Shown here one piece after another: positions 36,413 through 45,544 of a stretch of DNA of 64,000 bases. A model generated the notes under the pieces. It was not told where the DNA came from. It worked only from the letters and a program-made list of their open reading frames with translations, and made no database searches. Numbering within the stretch: position 1 is the first letter of the stretch; each line of letters begins with the position of its first letter. The DNA comes from a bacterium (GTDB lineage Bacteria > Actinomycetota > Acidimicrobiia > Acidimicrobiales > Ilumatobacteraceae). A program made the translations under genes and the position numbers. The stretch is taken from the NCBI GenBank assembly GCA_029977615.1, contig JAPOKO010000003.1:56001-120000 (forward strand), written 5' to 3'.

Positions 36413-37491
36413 GCATTCGTGAAGGTCAATTAGTGCTGCGTGACGGTTCGGTTTTTGAAGGAGAACTCATCGGCGCAGTAAGCGCGGGTGGTGTATCAAG
36501 TGGAGAGGTGGTATTTCATACCGGTCTCACGGGTTACCAGGAAGTTATGTCGGATCCCTCATATGCGGGTCAGATCGTCACCTTCACTACGCCGCACATT
36601 GGCAATTACGGAACGACGCCCCTCGATAATGAGGCGACCAAGGTGCATGCTCGCGGAGTCATCGTTCGAGAGGAGGCTCGTAGAGAAAGCAATTGGCGAA
36701 GCGATCTTTCGCTGGATTCTTATTTGACAAAAATGGGAGTGAGTGGGATCGCCGGTATCGATACACGCCGGCTCACGCGCATTTTGCGTGACACGGGTGC
36801 AATGCCAGGTGCATTTGGTTCAGCAGATCACGCCACGTTGTTGGCTGCTGCAGAAAGCGAAGCGGGCACTTCGGGGGTGCAGTTGGTCGAACAGGTGACA
36901 ACAAAGTCTGCTTACGTAGTTGGTTCTGGACATTACAAAGTTGTTGCGTATGACTTTGGAATCAAGTCGACCATTCTTCGTTGCCTGAGCGAGATCGCCA
37001 CTGTCACGGTTGTGCCAGCTTCAACTAGTGCAGATGAAGTGAGTGCACTGGCTCCGCATGGCGTGTTTCTTTCTAATGGACCAGGTGACCCAGAGGCAGT
37101 TGTCGGCGCTCCCGTACACATTCGTTCACTTGTTGACAGTGGAATGCCCGTGTTCGGCATTTGTCTCGGACATCAGTTGTTAACTCTTGCTCTTGGAGGG
37201 TCAACGTTCAAGCTTCCGTTTGGCCATCATGGCGCAAATCACCCCGTTCGCAATTTGCGCACCGGGAGCGTGGAGATCACTAGCCAAAACCACAACTTCT
37301 GTGTTGATGCAAATTCGTTGAGTGGAATTGCCGACATTACGCACACCAACTTGAACGACCTCACTAACGAAGGCATGTCGGTACGTGATGCTCGTGCATT
37401 CAGTGTGCAGTATCACCCAGAAGCAGGCCCTGGTCCACACGATTCGCGATATCTCTTCAATGAGTTTCGCCAACTGATGGAGGCTAAATAA
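36409..37491 (+). CDS. carA: Carbamoyl-phosphate synthase small (glutaminase) subunit
   Basis: The 360-residue protein has the CPSase small-chain N-domain ([20 protein letters not shown]) and a class I amidotransferase domain with nucleophile C252 in FGICLGHQ and the partner pair in [12 protein letters not shown]. It feeds ammonia to CarB. The stop shares one base with the carB ATG (TAATG). Confidence 0.96.
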   Translation: MSIREGQLVLRDGSVFEGELIGAVSAGGVSSGEVVFHTGLTGYQEVMSDPSYAGQIVTFTTPHIGNYGTTPLDNEATKVHARGVIVREEARRESNWRSDLSLDSYLTKMGVSGIAGIDTRRLTRILRDTGAMPGAFGSADHATLLAAAESEAGTSGVQLVEQVTTKSAYVVGSGHYKVVAYDFGIKSTILRCLSEIATVTVVPASTSADEVSALAPHGVFLSNGPGDPEAVVGAPVHIRSLVDSGMPVFGICLGHQLLTLALGGSTFKLPFGHHGANHPVRNLRTGSVEITSQNHNFCVDANSLSGIADITHTNLNDLTNEGMSVRDARAFSVQYHPEAGPGPHDSRYLFNEFRQLMEAK

Positions 37492-40400
37492 TGCCGCGGC
37501 GCAATGATTTGAAATCGATCTTGATCATTGGCTCAGGCCCAATCGTCATCGGCCAAGCATGCGAATTTGATTACTCAGGCACGCAAGCGTGTCGCGTTTT
37601 GAAAGAGGAGGGTTACCGAGTCATTTTGGCGAACTCCAACCCCGCCACCATCATGACCGACCCCGACTTTGCAGATCGTACCTACATTGAACCGCTGACT
37701 CCAGAAGTTCTAGAAGCCATTATTGAGCGCGAAAAACCTGATGCGGTGTTGCCAACTCTCGGAGGACAAACAGCATTGAACCTCGCGATGGCATTGTTTG
37801 AAAAAGGCGTTGTCGGTGTGCCTGGCAAACCAGAACTCATTGGCGCGAATGCTGAAGCTATTGCCACAGCTGAAGATCGCGAGAAGTTCAAAATTGCGAT
37901 GCTCGAAATTGGACTCAAGGTTCCGCAAAGTGGCGTTGCTCGCAGCGTTGATGAAGCAGAAGTGGTGCGGCAAGAAATTGGTTTACCACTCATTGTTCGC
38001 CCTGCATACATTCTTGGCGGAAGAGGAATGGGAATTGCGCATACGCCCGAGGAGTTTCGACAGGTTGTGGCAACCGGAATTTCTGCAAGTCCAATTGGTG
38101 AAGTGCTGATTGAGAAGTCGATTGCAGGATGGAAGGAATACGAACTTGAGGTGATGCGGGATCGCGCTGACAACTGCGTCATCATTTGTTCAATTGAAAA
38201 CGTCGACCCCATGGGAGTGCACACAGGTGACTCCATCACCGTTGCTCCTGCGATGACGCTGTCCGACGTGGAGTATCAGGAAATGCGTGACGCAGCATTT
38301 GCATGTATTCGCCGCGTTGGAGTTGAAACGGGCGGATCAAATGTGCAATTCGCAGTAAACCCAGAAAACGGCGACCAATTTGTCATCGAGATGAACCCGC
38401 GCGTATCGCGGTCGTCAGCGCTTGCTTCGAAAGCAACAGGATTTCCCATTGCAAAGATTGCAGCAAAACTTGCTGTTGGTTACACGCTGGATGAGATTTC
38501 GAACGACATCACGAAGAAGACGCCTGCAAGTTTCGAACCAACCATTGACTACGTGGTAACCAAGATCCCGCGCTGGGCATTTGAAAAATTCCCAGGAACT
38601 AGTGGCATCCTTGGCACGCAAATGCAGAGCGTCGGCGAAGCGATGTCCATTGGCCGAACATTTACTGAAAGCCTGCAGAAGGCTTTGCGTTCGCTAGAAA
38701 ACGGACGGATGGGCCTGAACTGCGATCCCGCTGAGCTGAATTATCGCTCTATGAGTGATGAAGAGGTACTAGCAGCAATTGGTGTACCTACGCCTGAGCG
38801 GCTGTTCCTTGTGGGAGAAGCCATCTTCCGCGGTATCAGCCTCGAACGTATCTACAAGAATTGCAAGATCGATCACTGGTTCCTCGATCAAATGCTGATG
38901 ATTGTGGAGGAGCGTCGTTCGCTCAGCAACACCACGATGTCTGCTCTGACAGTTCGCCAATGGCGTCGAGCAAAGCGCCTTGGGTTTTCCGATGCGCAAC
39001 TCGCATTCATATGGTCGGTTGAAGAAAACGATGTGCGTTCGGCTCGCATTGCTGCAGGAGTGATTCCGACGTACAAAGCCGTAGACACTTGCAGTGCCGA
39101 GTTCGCTGCGCAAACTCCGTATCACTATTCAACATACGAAGACGAAAATGAAGTACGGCCTTCAGCGAAACAGCGTGTCATCATCTTGGGAAGTGGTCCG
39201 AACCGCATCGGCCAAGGAATCGAATTTGACTACTGCTGCGTGCACGCAAGTTTCGCCTTGCGCGATGCCGGTTTCGAAACGGTCATGATCAATTGCAACC
39301 CAGAGACGGTGTCAACTGATTACGACACTTCTGATCGCTTGTACTTCGAACCGCTCACTCGTGAAGATGTGATGAATGTGATTCAGGCAGAAATCAAAGC
39401 TTCATCTACGCCGCCACGAGTAATCGTAAGTCTTGGTGGACAGACTCCCTTAAAGTTGGCCAATTACATTCCTGCTGAGTTAATTGCTGGAACGTCACCT
39501 GCATCTATCGATCTTGCGGAAGACCGCAAGAAGTGGAGCGCTTTGTGTGAGGAGTTGAAGATTTCGCAGCCCCCTGGCGGCACCGCTCTCTCCTTCGATG
39601 AAGCAAGAGCAATCGCGTCGCGCATTGGTTATCCGGTCTTGGTCCGTCCGAGTTACGTACTTGGTGGGCGAGCAATGCAAATTGTTCACGATGAAGCACA
39701 CTTGCAACGCGCAATGAGTGAGCTCGCTGCTGCCGGAACTCTCGGAAGAGAAGGAGGTTTGTCAGCCGAACGTCCAGTGCTGATTGATCGCTTCCTCGAT
39801 GATGCAACCGAAATCGATGTGGATGCAATACGCGATGCCAGTGGGGAAGTGCTGATTGGTGGCGTGATGGAGCACGTTGAAGAGGCAGGTGTGCATTCAG
39901 GTGACTCCGCTTGTGCAATTCCACCCCCAACGCTTGAACCGTGGGTGATTGAAGCCGTTGAGTCGTATACGCGAGTGATCGCCAATGCACTCGATGTGAA
40001 GGGACTGCTCAACGTGCAGTTCGCTGTTGCTGGTTCAACCGTGTATGTCATCGAGGCAAACCCGCGCGCCAGTCGTACTGTGCCATTCGTTGCAAAGGCG
40101 ACAGGTGTACCCTTGGCAAAAGTCGCCAGTCGTGTCATGTTGGGGGCAACGCTTGCCGAACTTCGCGCTGAAGGATTGTTGAAGCCGCCGACCAACTTCG
40201 GCCACGTGTCAGTGAAGGAAGCGGTGCTTCCGTTCAATCGCTTTCCAGGAGTAGACACTGCACTCGGACCAGAAATGCGTTCAACAGGCGAGGTGATGGG
40301 TATTGATAGCACGTTCGGTCGAGCCTTCATCAAAGCCGAATCAGCAGCTGGCACCACATTGCCAACATCGGGAATGGTGTTTCTGTCACTCAACGACAAG

Positions 40401-40784
40401 GACAAGCCGAGTGGTCTCGTCGTTGCAAAACGACTGCGTGAACTTGGTCTAGGCATTGCTGCAACTTCGGGAACTGCCGACTATCTCTCGCGCTTCGGGT
40501 ATCCAGTAGACCGAGTTGTGGGCAAAGTTTCAGAGCAGTCTCTAGGAAGCATCGCCGATGATGCTGTGAATCTCCTTGAACGTGGAGAGATTGAATTCGT
40601 CATCAACACACCACGTGGTCGCGGTGCGCATTCTGACGGTGAAGCAATTCGTAAGGCCGCAAACATTTGGCGTGTTTCATCAGTAACAACAATCAACGCA
40701 GCGCTCGCTGCTGTGCAGGGTTTGGCCGAACAGAAGTTGGATCCACTCACTGTTAAGTCTCTGCAGGAGTATCACGGTAGGTGA
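37491..40784 (+). CDS. carB: Carbamoyl-phosphate synthase large subunit
   Basis: The 1097-residue protein holds two homologous ATP-grasp halves (about 1-400 and 550-935), each beginning with a GSGPxxIGQ motif, a central oligomerisation region and a C-terminal MGS-like allosteric domain (about 940 on) that binds effectors such as UMP. It makes carbamoyl phosphate for both pyrimidine and arginine synthesis, so it also serves the arg cluster downstream. pyrD overlaps its end (GTGA). Confidence 0.97.
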   Translation: MPRRNDLKSILIIGSGPIVIGQACEFDYSGTQACRVLKEEGYRVILANSNPATIMTDPDFADRTYIEPLTPEVLEAIIEREKPDAVLPTLGGQTALNLAMALFEKGVVGVPGKPELIGANAEAIATAEDREKFKIAMLEIGLKVPQSGVARSVDEAEVVRQEIGLPLIVRPAYILGGRGMGIAHTPEEFRQVVATGISASPIGEVLIEKSIAGWKEYELEVMRDRADNCVIICSIENVDPMGVHTGDSITVAPAMTLSDVEYQEMRDAAFACIRRVGVETGGSNVQFAVNPENGDQFVIEMNPRVSRSSALASKATGFPIAKIAAKLAVGYTLDEISNDITKKTPASFEPTIDYVVTKIPRWAFEKFPGTSGILGTQMQSVGEAMSIGRTFTESLQKALRSLENGRMGLNCDPAELNYRSMSDEEVLAAIGVPTPERLFLVGEAIFRGISLERIYKNCKIDHWFLDQMLMIVEERRSLSNTTMSALTVRQWRRAKRLGFSDAQLAFIWSVEENDVRSARIAAGVIPTYKAVDTCSAEFAAQTPYHYSTYEDENEVRPSAKQRVIILGSGPNRIGQGIEFDYCCVHASFALRDAGFETVMINCNPETVSTDYDTSDRLYFEPLTREDVMNVIQAEIKASSTPPRVIVSLGGQTPLKLANYIPAELIAGTSPASIDLAEDRKKWSALCEELKISQPPGGTALSFDEARAIASRIGYPVLVRPSYVLGGRAMQIVHDEAHLQRAMSELAAAGTLGREGGLSAERPVLIDRFLDDATEIDVDAIRDASGEVLIGGVMEHVEEAGVHSGDSACAIPPPTLEPWVIEAVESYTRVIANALDVKGLLNVQFAVAGSTVYVIEANPRASRTVPFVAKATGVPLAKVASRVMLGATLAELRAEGLLKPPTNFGHVSVKEAVLPFNRFPGVDTALGPEMRSTGEVMGIDSTFGRAFIKAESAAGTTLPTSGMVFLSLNDKDKPSGLVVAKRLRELGLGIAATSGTADYLSRFGYPVDRVVGKVSEQSLGSIADDAVNLLERGEIEFVINTPRGRGAHSDGEAIRKAANIWRVSSVTTINAALAAVQGLAEQKLDPLTVKSLQEYHGR

Positions 40785-41749
40785 GTAAGTCGTCGGGATT
40801 TTCGAACAGCGTGACTCGCGTTGGGTCAGTTGAATTGAAATCTCCCGTGATGAATGCTTCGGGAACGGCGGGTCACAGCACAGAGTTGCATCGCTATGTT
40901 GACTTACGTTCGCTCGGTGCCTTCGTTGTGAAGTCGCTTGCACCGTTTGAGTGGGCGGGTAATGCATCTCCGCGACTTTCGCCAACTGCGGGAGGCATGT
41001 TGAACGCGGTCGGTTTGCAAGGTCCGGGTATCGAGTACTGGATTGCTCACGACCTACCAAAACTTCTTGACATTGGCGCAAGCATTGTGGTCAGTATTTG
41101 GGGTTTTGGTGTTGACGATTACGCACAAGCCGCACACATGCTTCAGCCATTTTCGAAGCATCTTTTGGCAATCGAAATCAATTTGTCGTGCCCGAATACC
41201 AAGGCTGCAACTGACAGTTCTGCACGACACGCCATATTCGCTCACGAGCCGCAACTCGTGGAAGAAATTGTGAGGGCGGCGCATATTGAGGGAGTTCCAG
41301 CGTGGGCAAAACTCAGCCCCAACACGCATCTTCTCATTGAGGGCGCTCGTGCGGCTCAGCGTGGCGGAGCACATGCGGTCACCTTGATCAATACGGCACT
41401 TGGCATGTCGATCAACCCGGTAACCGGGTTGCCATCGCTTGGCAATGGTGGTGGCGGATTATCGGGACGTTCTGTTCATCCCATAGCGGTGCGTGCAATT
41501 TATGAAGTGGCGGCCAATGTTCCCGGTTTGCCAATTGTCGGCGCAGGTGGCGTGACTAGTGGATGGGAAGCAATTGAACTCATACTTGCTGGGGCAAGTG
41601 CAGTTCAAGTTGGAACCGCATCGTTCGCCGAGCCTCGTGCGATGTCACGTATTCAACGCGAAATGAATGCGTGGGCAGAGCACCACTATGTCAGCGATTG
41701 GTCAGAAATTGTAGGTCTTGCACACCGAGGCGGGATAAGCGCACTCTGA
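40781..41749 (+). CDS. pyrD: Dihydroorotate dehydrogenase, class 1-like
   Basis: The 322-residue FMN TIM barrel oxidises dihydroorotate. The active-site base is a cysteine, C137 in NLSCPNTK, which marks class 1 (cytosolic) enzymes rather than membrane-bound class 2. Class 1B enzymes need a PyrK iron-sulfur partner, yet no pyrK lies in this cluster. Phosphate-binding GGVTSGWEA is present. pyrF, often next in actinobacteria, is absent. Confidence 0.92.
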   Translation: MSKSSGFSNSVTRVGSVELKSPVMNASGTAGHSTELHRYVDLRSLGAFVVKSLAPFEWAGNASPRLSPTAGGMLNAVGLQGPGIEYWIAHDLPKLLDIGASIVVSIWGFGVDDYAQAAHMLQPFSKHLLAIEINLSCPNTKAATDSSARHAIFAHEPQLVEEIVRAAHIEGVPAWAKLSPNTHLLIEGARAAQRGGAHAVTLINTALGMSINPVTGLPSLGNGGGGLSGRSVHPIAVRAIYEVAANVPGLPIVGAGGVTSGWEAIELILAGASAVQVGTASFAEPRAMSRIQREMNAWAEHHYVSDWSEIVGLAHRGGISAL

Positions 41750-41754
41750 GACGC

Positions 41755-41760
41755 TAAAAT
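41755..41760 (+). promoter_or_regulatory. -10 hexamer TAAAAT, leaderless mihF promoter
   Basis: TAAAAT ends six bases before the mihF ATG at 41767. The gap contains no Shine-Dalgarno. Confidence 0.5.
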
Positions 41761-41766
41761 CTTTCT

Positions 41767-42051
41767 ATGTCGCCCGCATTATTGACCGAATTGCGGCAAG
41801 AAATTGCCAGTTTGTGTCAGCGGATCGCATCAGGGCAAAGATCGTTTATTGATCTCATTTCACTGAGCGAATCAGATCGCACTGCCGCCGAGTCTTACAT
41901 CTATGTGGTGAAAGCGCTGGAAGCAGAATCAAGCATCGGCAAGGTCCGTGCGCGACGCATTATGGCCGATATCGGAATCGCCGAGCGTTGCAACATCGGT
42001 TCGCTCACTGCACATCAAGTTGAACAGTTACAGGCAGCGTTGCATTCGTGA
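41767..42051 (+). CDS. mihF: Actinobacterial integration host factor mIHF
   Basis: The 94-residue protein matches the mIHF layout: a long helix followed by an H2TH-type DNA-binding segment, here VVKALEAESSIGKVRARRIM and then IGIAERCNIGSL. mIHF is a nucleoid-associated DNA-bending protein restricted to actinobacteria, which supports the taxonomic call. It sits directly before gmk, its usual place, overlapping by GTGA. Confidence 0.88.
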   Translation: MSPALLTELRQEIASLCQRIASGQRSFIDLISLSESDRTAAESYIYVVKALEAESSIGKVRARRIMADIGIAERCNIGSLTAHQVEQLQAALHS

Positions 42052-42602
42052 GTAAGTCGCTCATCGTCGTGGTCTCCGGTCCAGGTGGAGTGGGTAAGAG
42101 CACCATTGTTGAAGAGCTTGTGAAGCGTGATGCGCGATTGTGGCTCAGCCGTTCGTGGACAACTCGCGAGCAGCGTCCAGGTGAAGCACCGGATGCATAC
42201 AAGTTCGTGACTCGTGAACAGTTTCAGCAACGTATTGATGCAAACGGATTTTTGGAGTGGACAGAATTCATTGGCAATTTGTATGGGACTCCAAACCCAG
42301 AGGCGCCAGCGGGACGCGACATCGTTCTTGAAATTGAAGTCGACGGTGCACAGCAGGTGAAGCAGCAGCACCCAGAAGCACTGTTGTTGTTCGTGCTCCC
42401 ACCATCGCGCGAGGAACAAAAGGCCAGATTGCATGGTCGAGGCGACGCGGACAACAAGGTAGAACAGCGACTCAAAAAGGCTGAGGAGGAAGAGCCGGTG
42501 GGCAAGGCCTTGGCCGACTTCGTGCTGATCAACGATGATCTCGCCCAAACCGTGGATGACATGCTCAGCCTGATTGCCAAGGAGCGGGTAAATCGCGCTT
42601 AG
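42048..42602 (+). CDS. gmk: Guanylate kinase
   Basis: The 184-residue P-loop kinase converts GMP to GDP. The P-loop is SGPGGVGKST near residues 9-18, followed by SRSWTTREQRPGE (GMP-binding) and FLEWTEFIGNLYGTP. GTG 42048 overlaps the mihF stop. The order mihF-gmk-rpoZ is conserved across actinobacteria. Confidence 0.95.
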   Translation: MSKSLIVVVSGPGGVGKSTIVEELVKRDARLWLSRSWTTREQRPGEAPDAYKFVTREQFQQRIDANGFLEWTEFIGNLYGTPNPEAPAGRDIVLEIEVDGAQQVKQQHPEALLLFVLPPSREEQKARLHGRGDADNKVEQRLKKAEEEEPVGKALADFVLINDDLAQTVDDMLSLIAKERVNRA

Positions 42603-42607
42603 AAGGG

Positions 42608-42613
42608 TAGAAT
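42608..42613 (+). promoter_or_regulatory. -10 hexamer TAGAAT, rpoZ promoter with short leader
   Basis: TAGAAT would start a leader of about 18-20 bases that contains AAAGGA at 42627-42632, six bases before GTG 42639. This is a leadered contrast to the leaderless sites. Confidence 0.4.
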
Positions 42614-42638
42614 TATCGCCCTAGCGAAAGGACCCCCT

Positions 42639-43040
42639 GTGGTTGCTGAAGACACCATGATGAACCCGCCACTCGAGAACTTAATGCACCGCACGCATTC
42701 CAAGTTCAGCCTGGTAACTCTGGCCGCACGTCGTGCACGCGAGATCAATTCATATTTCAATCAGCTCGGCGAAGGCCTTGGAACCATGGTTCCACCACAG
42801 GTCAGCTCTACCTCGCGCAAACCGCTTTCCATTAGCTTTGAAGAAATTGCTGCAGACAAGATCGTTGGCGTTGAACTGGCTGACTACGAAGCCATTGAAG
42901 CCGAACTTGATGCTGAATTGCTCGATGAGGCAGCCGACGATGTCGTAGCTGCACTTGATGAGCCAACTGCGCAAGCTGAGTCAACCACTGTTGAAGAAAC
43001 AGCAGTTGGCGAAGCGCCGGCCTCAGAAGAAAACGCGTAG
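42639..43040 (+). CDS. rpoZ: RNA polymerase omega subunit with acidic C-terminal extension
   Basis: The 133-residue product holds the omega core (LMHRTHSKFSLVTLAARRAREIN and FNQLGEG) that helps fold the beta-prime subunit. A strongly acidic Ala/Glu-rich tail of about 50 residues follows. GTG 42639 is set by AAAGGA six bases upstream; ATG 42657 is the alternative. It lies in the usual gmk-rpoZ-coaBC context. Confidence 0.9.
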   Translation: MVAEDTMMNPPLENLMHRTHSKFSLVTLAARRAREINSYFNQLGEGLGTMVPPQVSSTSRKPLSISFEEIAADKIVGVELADYEAIEAELDAELLDEAADDVVAALDEPTAQAESTTVEETAVGEAPASEENA

Positions 43041-43044
43041 TTCA

Positions 43045-43064
43045 TTTCTCGCACGAGCGAGAGA
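43045..43064 (+). terminator. Hairpin in the rpoZ-coaBC gap, possible weak terminator
   Basis: A stem of eight pairs (TTTCTCGC with GCGAGAGA, including one T-G) closes the loop ACGA. A TTTT run follows six bases later, so termination is possible but the spacing is poor. It may only be an inter-cistronic structure before coaBC. Confidence 0.35.
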
Positions 43065-43078
43065 ACTGAGTTTTAAAC

Positions 43079-44296
43079 ATGTCGCTTCGCGGAAAGCACA
43101 TCGTGTTATGTGTTTCGGGTGGCATTGCTGCATATAAGGCTGTCGAACTGTGTCGACTGTTAGTTGATGCAGGCGCACATGTTGCGCCGGTAATGACTGC
43201 AGATGCTGAACATTTTATTGGCAAAACCACTTTGTCAGCACTTGCCTCCGAGCCTGTGCACACCACATTGTGGGATGATGCGAATCCAATTCCTCATACA
43301 AGACTCGCTCAACGTGCAGATCTCATTGTTGTTGCGCCTGCAACAGCGCGAGTGATTGGTTCGTATGCTGCGGGTATTTCAAGCGACTTCCTGACCGCAA
43401 CGCTGATTGCAACACGTGCACCAGTGTTGGTGTGCCCAGCAATGCATACCGAAATGTGGGAGCACGCATCAGTGCAAGAAAACATTGCCACCTTGCGTCG
43501 ACGTGGCGTTCACATTCTTGAACCAGAAACTGGTCGACTGGCTGGTGGCGACGTTGGCGCCGGACGACTTGCGGAACCTCAGCGCATTTACTCAGAAGTT
43601 GAGCAGTTGTTAACCCCTGGAGATTTGTATGGTGCACACGTCGTCGTCACCGCGGGTGGAACGCGCGAGCCAATCGATGCAGTACGAGTAATTGCCAATC
43701 GCTCTACTGGTAAGCAGGGTTATGCAATTGCGAGTGAGGCAGTGGCGCGAGGTGCCAAAGTCACGCTCATTTCTACTGCTGATTTGCCAACTCCATTTGG
43801 CGTCAATCTGGTGCAAGTTGAAACTGCGCAACAGATGATGGATGCTGTAAATGCAGAAGCGAAATCTGCAGATGTTGTGGTCATGGCGGCTGCAGTTGCA
43901 GATGTGCGACCAGTGCGCGCAGCCGCTCATAAGTTAAAGAAGGATCCACTTACGGGCCGAATAAGCGATCTCGACGCAATCGAGCTTGAAGCCACTCCCG
44001 ATATTTTGGCGGGTCTGGGCAAGAACAAACCTGCTGGTCAGGTGCTCGTTGGCTTTGCCGCAGAGACCGAGAATCTTGTTGCCAATGCACAATCCAAGCT
44101 TGAGCGCAAGGGTGCCGACCTGATCGTGGCTAATGATGTTTCCCAAGTTGGAGTCGGCTTTGCGCACGCGACAAATGCAGTGACCTTGGTCGCTCGAGGA
44201 GCCGAGCCAGTTGAGGTGGCTTTGGCCGATAAACGATCTATTGCTCGGTCGGTCCTGAATGCCGTAGTTGCCATTCGGTCTTCACGCACCAACTAG
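43079..44296 (+). CDS. coaBC: Bifunctional phosphopantothenoylcysteine decarboxylase / phosphopantothenate-cysteine ligase
   Basis: The 405-residue protein makes 4'-phosphopantetheine for CoA. The FMN-binding CoaC half (about 1-185) has CVSGGIAAYKAVELCRLL, the catalytic histidine in PHTRLAQ and PAMHTEMWEH. The lid segment reads LAGGDVGAGRL, with glycine where E. coli Dfp has its cysteine. The CoaB half (about 190-400) begins HVVVTAGGTREPIDAVR. No clear Shine-Dalgarno is visible before ATG 43079. Confidence 0.94.
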   Translation: MSLRGKHIVLCVSGGIAAYKAVELCRLLVDAGAHVAPVMTADAEHFIGKTTLSALASEPVHTTLWDDANPIPHTRLAQRADLIVVAPATARVIGSYAAGISSDFLTATLIATRAPVLVCPAMHTEMWEHASVQENIATLRRRGVHILEPETGRLAGGDVGAGRLAEPQRIYSEVEQLLTPGDLYGAHVVVTAGGTREPIDAVRVIANRSTGKQGYAIASEAVARGAKVTLISTADLPTPFGVNLVQVETAQQMMDAVNAEAKSADVVVMAAAVADVRPVRAAAHKLKKDPLTGRISDLDAIELEATPDILAGLGKNKPAGQVLVGFAAETENLVANAQSKLERKGADLIVANDVSQVGVGFAHATNAVTLVARGAEPVEVALADKRSIARSVLNAVVAIRSSRTN

Positions 44297-44299
44297 TCT
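44294..44299 (+). promoter_or_regulatory. -10 hexamer TAGTCT, probable metK promoter
   Basis: TAGTCT overlaps the coaBC stop and would give a leader of about 45 bases with GGAG at 44342-44345 before GTG 44351. The leader has a small CGACGCGTCG palindrome but is too short for a known SAM riboswitch that I can recognise. Confidence 0.3.
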
Positions 44300-44350
44300 C
44301 TACACGTCATACCGACGCGTCGCGAGAGCGGCACAACAGATGGAGCAGTT

Positions 44351-45544
44351 GTGAGAAAATTCACCTTTACTTCGGAGAGCGTTACCGAAGGTCACCCGGA
44401 CAAGATGGCTGACCAGGTTTCTGATGCAGTGCTTGATGCAATTTTGGCGGAAGACCCCCATGGTCGCGTCGCTTGCGAAACTCTCCTCACAACAGGTCTT
44501 TGTGTGGTTGCTGGTGAAATCACTACATCGGCTTACGTCGACATCCCAAAGATTGCTCGCGAAGTAATTAAAGGAATCGGCTACGACAATGCGCTCTACG
44601 GCTTCGACGGAAACACATGTGGTGTCATCGTGTCCATCGATGAACAGAGTTCGGACATCGCAATGGGAGTTGACTTGAGCGAAGAAACTCGTAGCGGTCA
44701 AAGCGGCGAAGACAAGATAAATAGTCAAGGTGCGGGCGACCAAGGAATGATGTTTGGCTATGCGTGCAACGAGACTCCAGAACTGATGCCATTGCCAATC
44801 AACCTTGCACATCGCATGGCTGAAAAACTTGCTGAAGTTCGCAAGTCAGGAGCAATTCCATACTTGCGTCCAGATGGCAAAACTCAAGTTACGTTCGAAT
44901 ACGAAAACGGAGTGCCTGTCCGCTTGACGACTGTGCTTATTTCGACGCAACACGCAGACGGAACTCCCCGCGACACGGTGATTCGCCCAGACCTTATTGA
45001 GCAAGTTATTCGTCCAGTTATTCCTGCGCAGTTCCAGAACGACAAATACGCAGTGCACATCAACCCAACTGGCGAGTTTGTCAAAGGTGGGCCACACGCC
45101 GACACCGGACTCACTGGTCGCAAAATTATCGTTGACACATACGGTGGAATGGGCCGTCACGGTGGTGGTGCTTTCAGTGGTAAGGATCCTTCAAAGGTTG
45201 ACCGCTCTGCTGCATATGCAGCTCGTTGGGTTGCCAAGCATGTTGTTGCTGCCGGCGCAGCATCGCGATGTGAAGTGCAAGTTGCTTACGCAATCGGTAT
45301 GGCACAGCCAATCAGCATCTTGGTTGAGACTTTTGGAACGAACACGGTTGACGAAGTAGCAATTGAAGACGCCGTTCGTCAGGTGTTTGACCTTCGTCCT
45401 GCAGCAATTTTGCGTGACCTTGACTTGAAGCGTCCGATCTACAACAAGACGGCTGCATATGGTCACTTCGGTCGAGCACTTCCAGAATTTACGTGGGAGA
45501 CGCTGTCGCGCTTGAAGGAATTCAAAGCAGCAGTCAAACTCTAA
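44351..45544 (+). CDS. metK: S-adenosylmethionine synthetase
   Basis: The 397-residue enzyme makes SAM from methionine and ATP. It has [16 protein letters not shown] (H15), [12 protein letters not shown] (methionine/ATP loop) and [20 protein letters not shown], the phosphate-binding signature. GTG 44351 has GGAG five bases upstream. SAM made here supplies QueA, the TrmH-type and RsmC-type methyltransferases in this window. priA starts immediately after its stop. Confidence 0.97.
   Translation: MRKFTFTSESVTEGHPDKMADQVSDAVLDAILAEDPHGRVACETLLTTGLCVVAGEITTSAYVDIPKIAREVIKGIGYDNALYGFDGNTCGVIVSIDEQSSDIAMGVDLSEETRSGQSGEDKINSQGAGDQGMMFGYACNETPELMPLPINLAHRMAEKLAEVRKSGAIPYLRPDGKTQVTFEYENGVPVRLTTVLISTQHADGTPRDTVIRPDLIEQVIRPVIPAQFQNDKYAVHINPTGEFVKGGPHADTGLTGRKIIVDTYGGMGRHGGGAFSGKDPSKVDRSAAYAARWVAKHVVAAGAASRCEVQVAYAIGMAQPISILVETFGTNTVDEVAIEDAVRQVFDLRPAAILRDLDLKRPIYNKTAAYGHFGRALPEFTWETLSRLKEFKAAVKL

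Noticed and set aside
43079..44296. CoaBC as an inactivated enzyme because the lid cysteine is glycine
   Set aside because: The other catalytic residues are intact, and I believe actinobacterial CoaBC proteins vary at this position, so inactivation is not supported.
44300..44350. Possible SAM riboswitch in the metK leader
   Set aside because: The leader is about 45 bases, with only a 10-base palindrome. I cannot fit any SAM riboswitch class.
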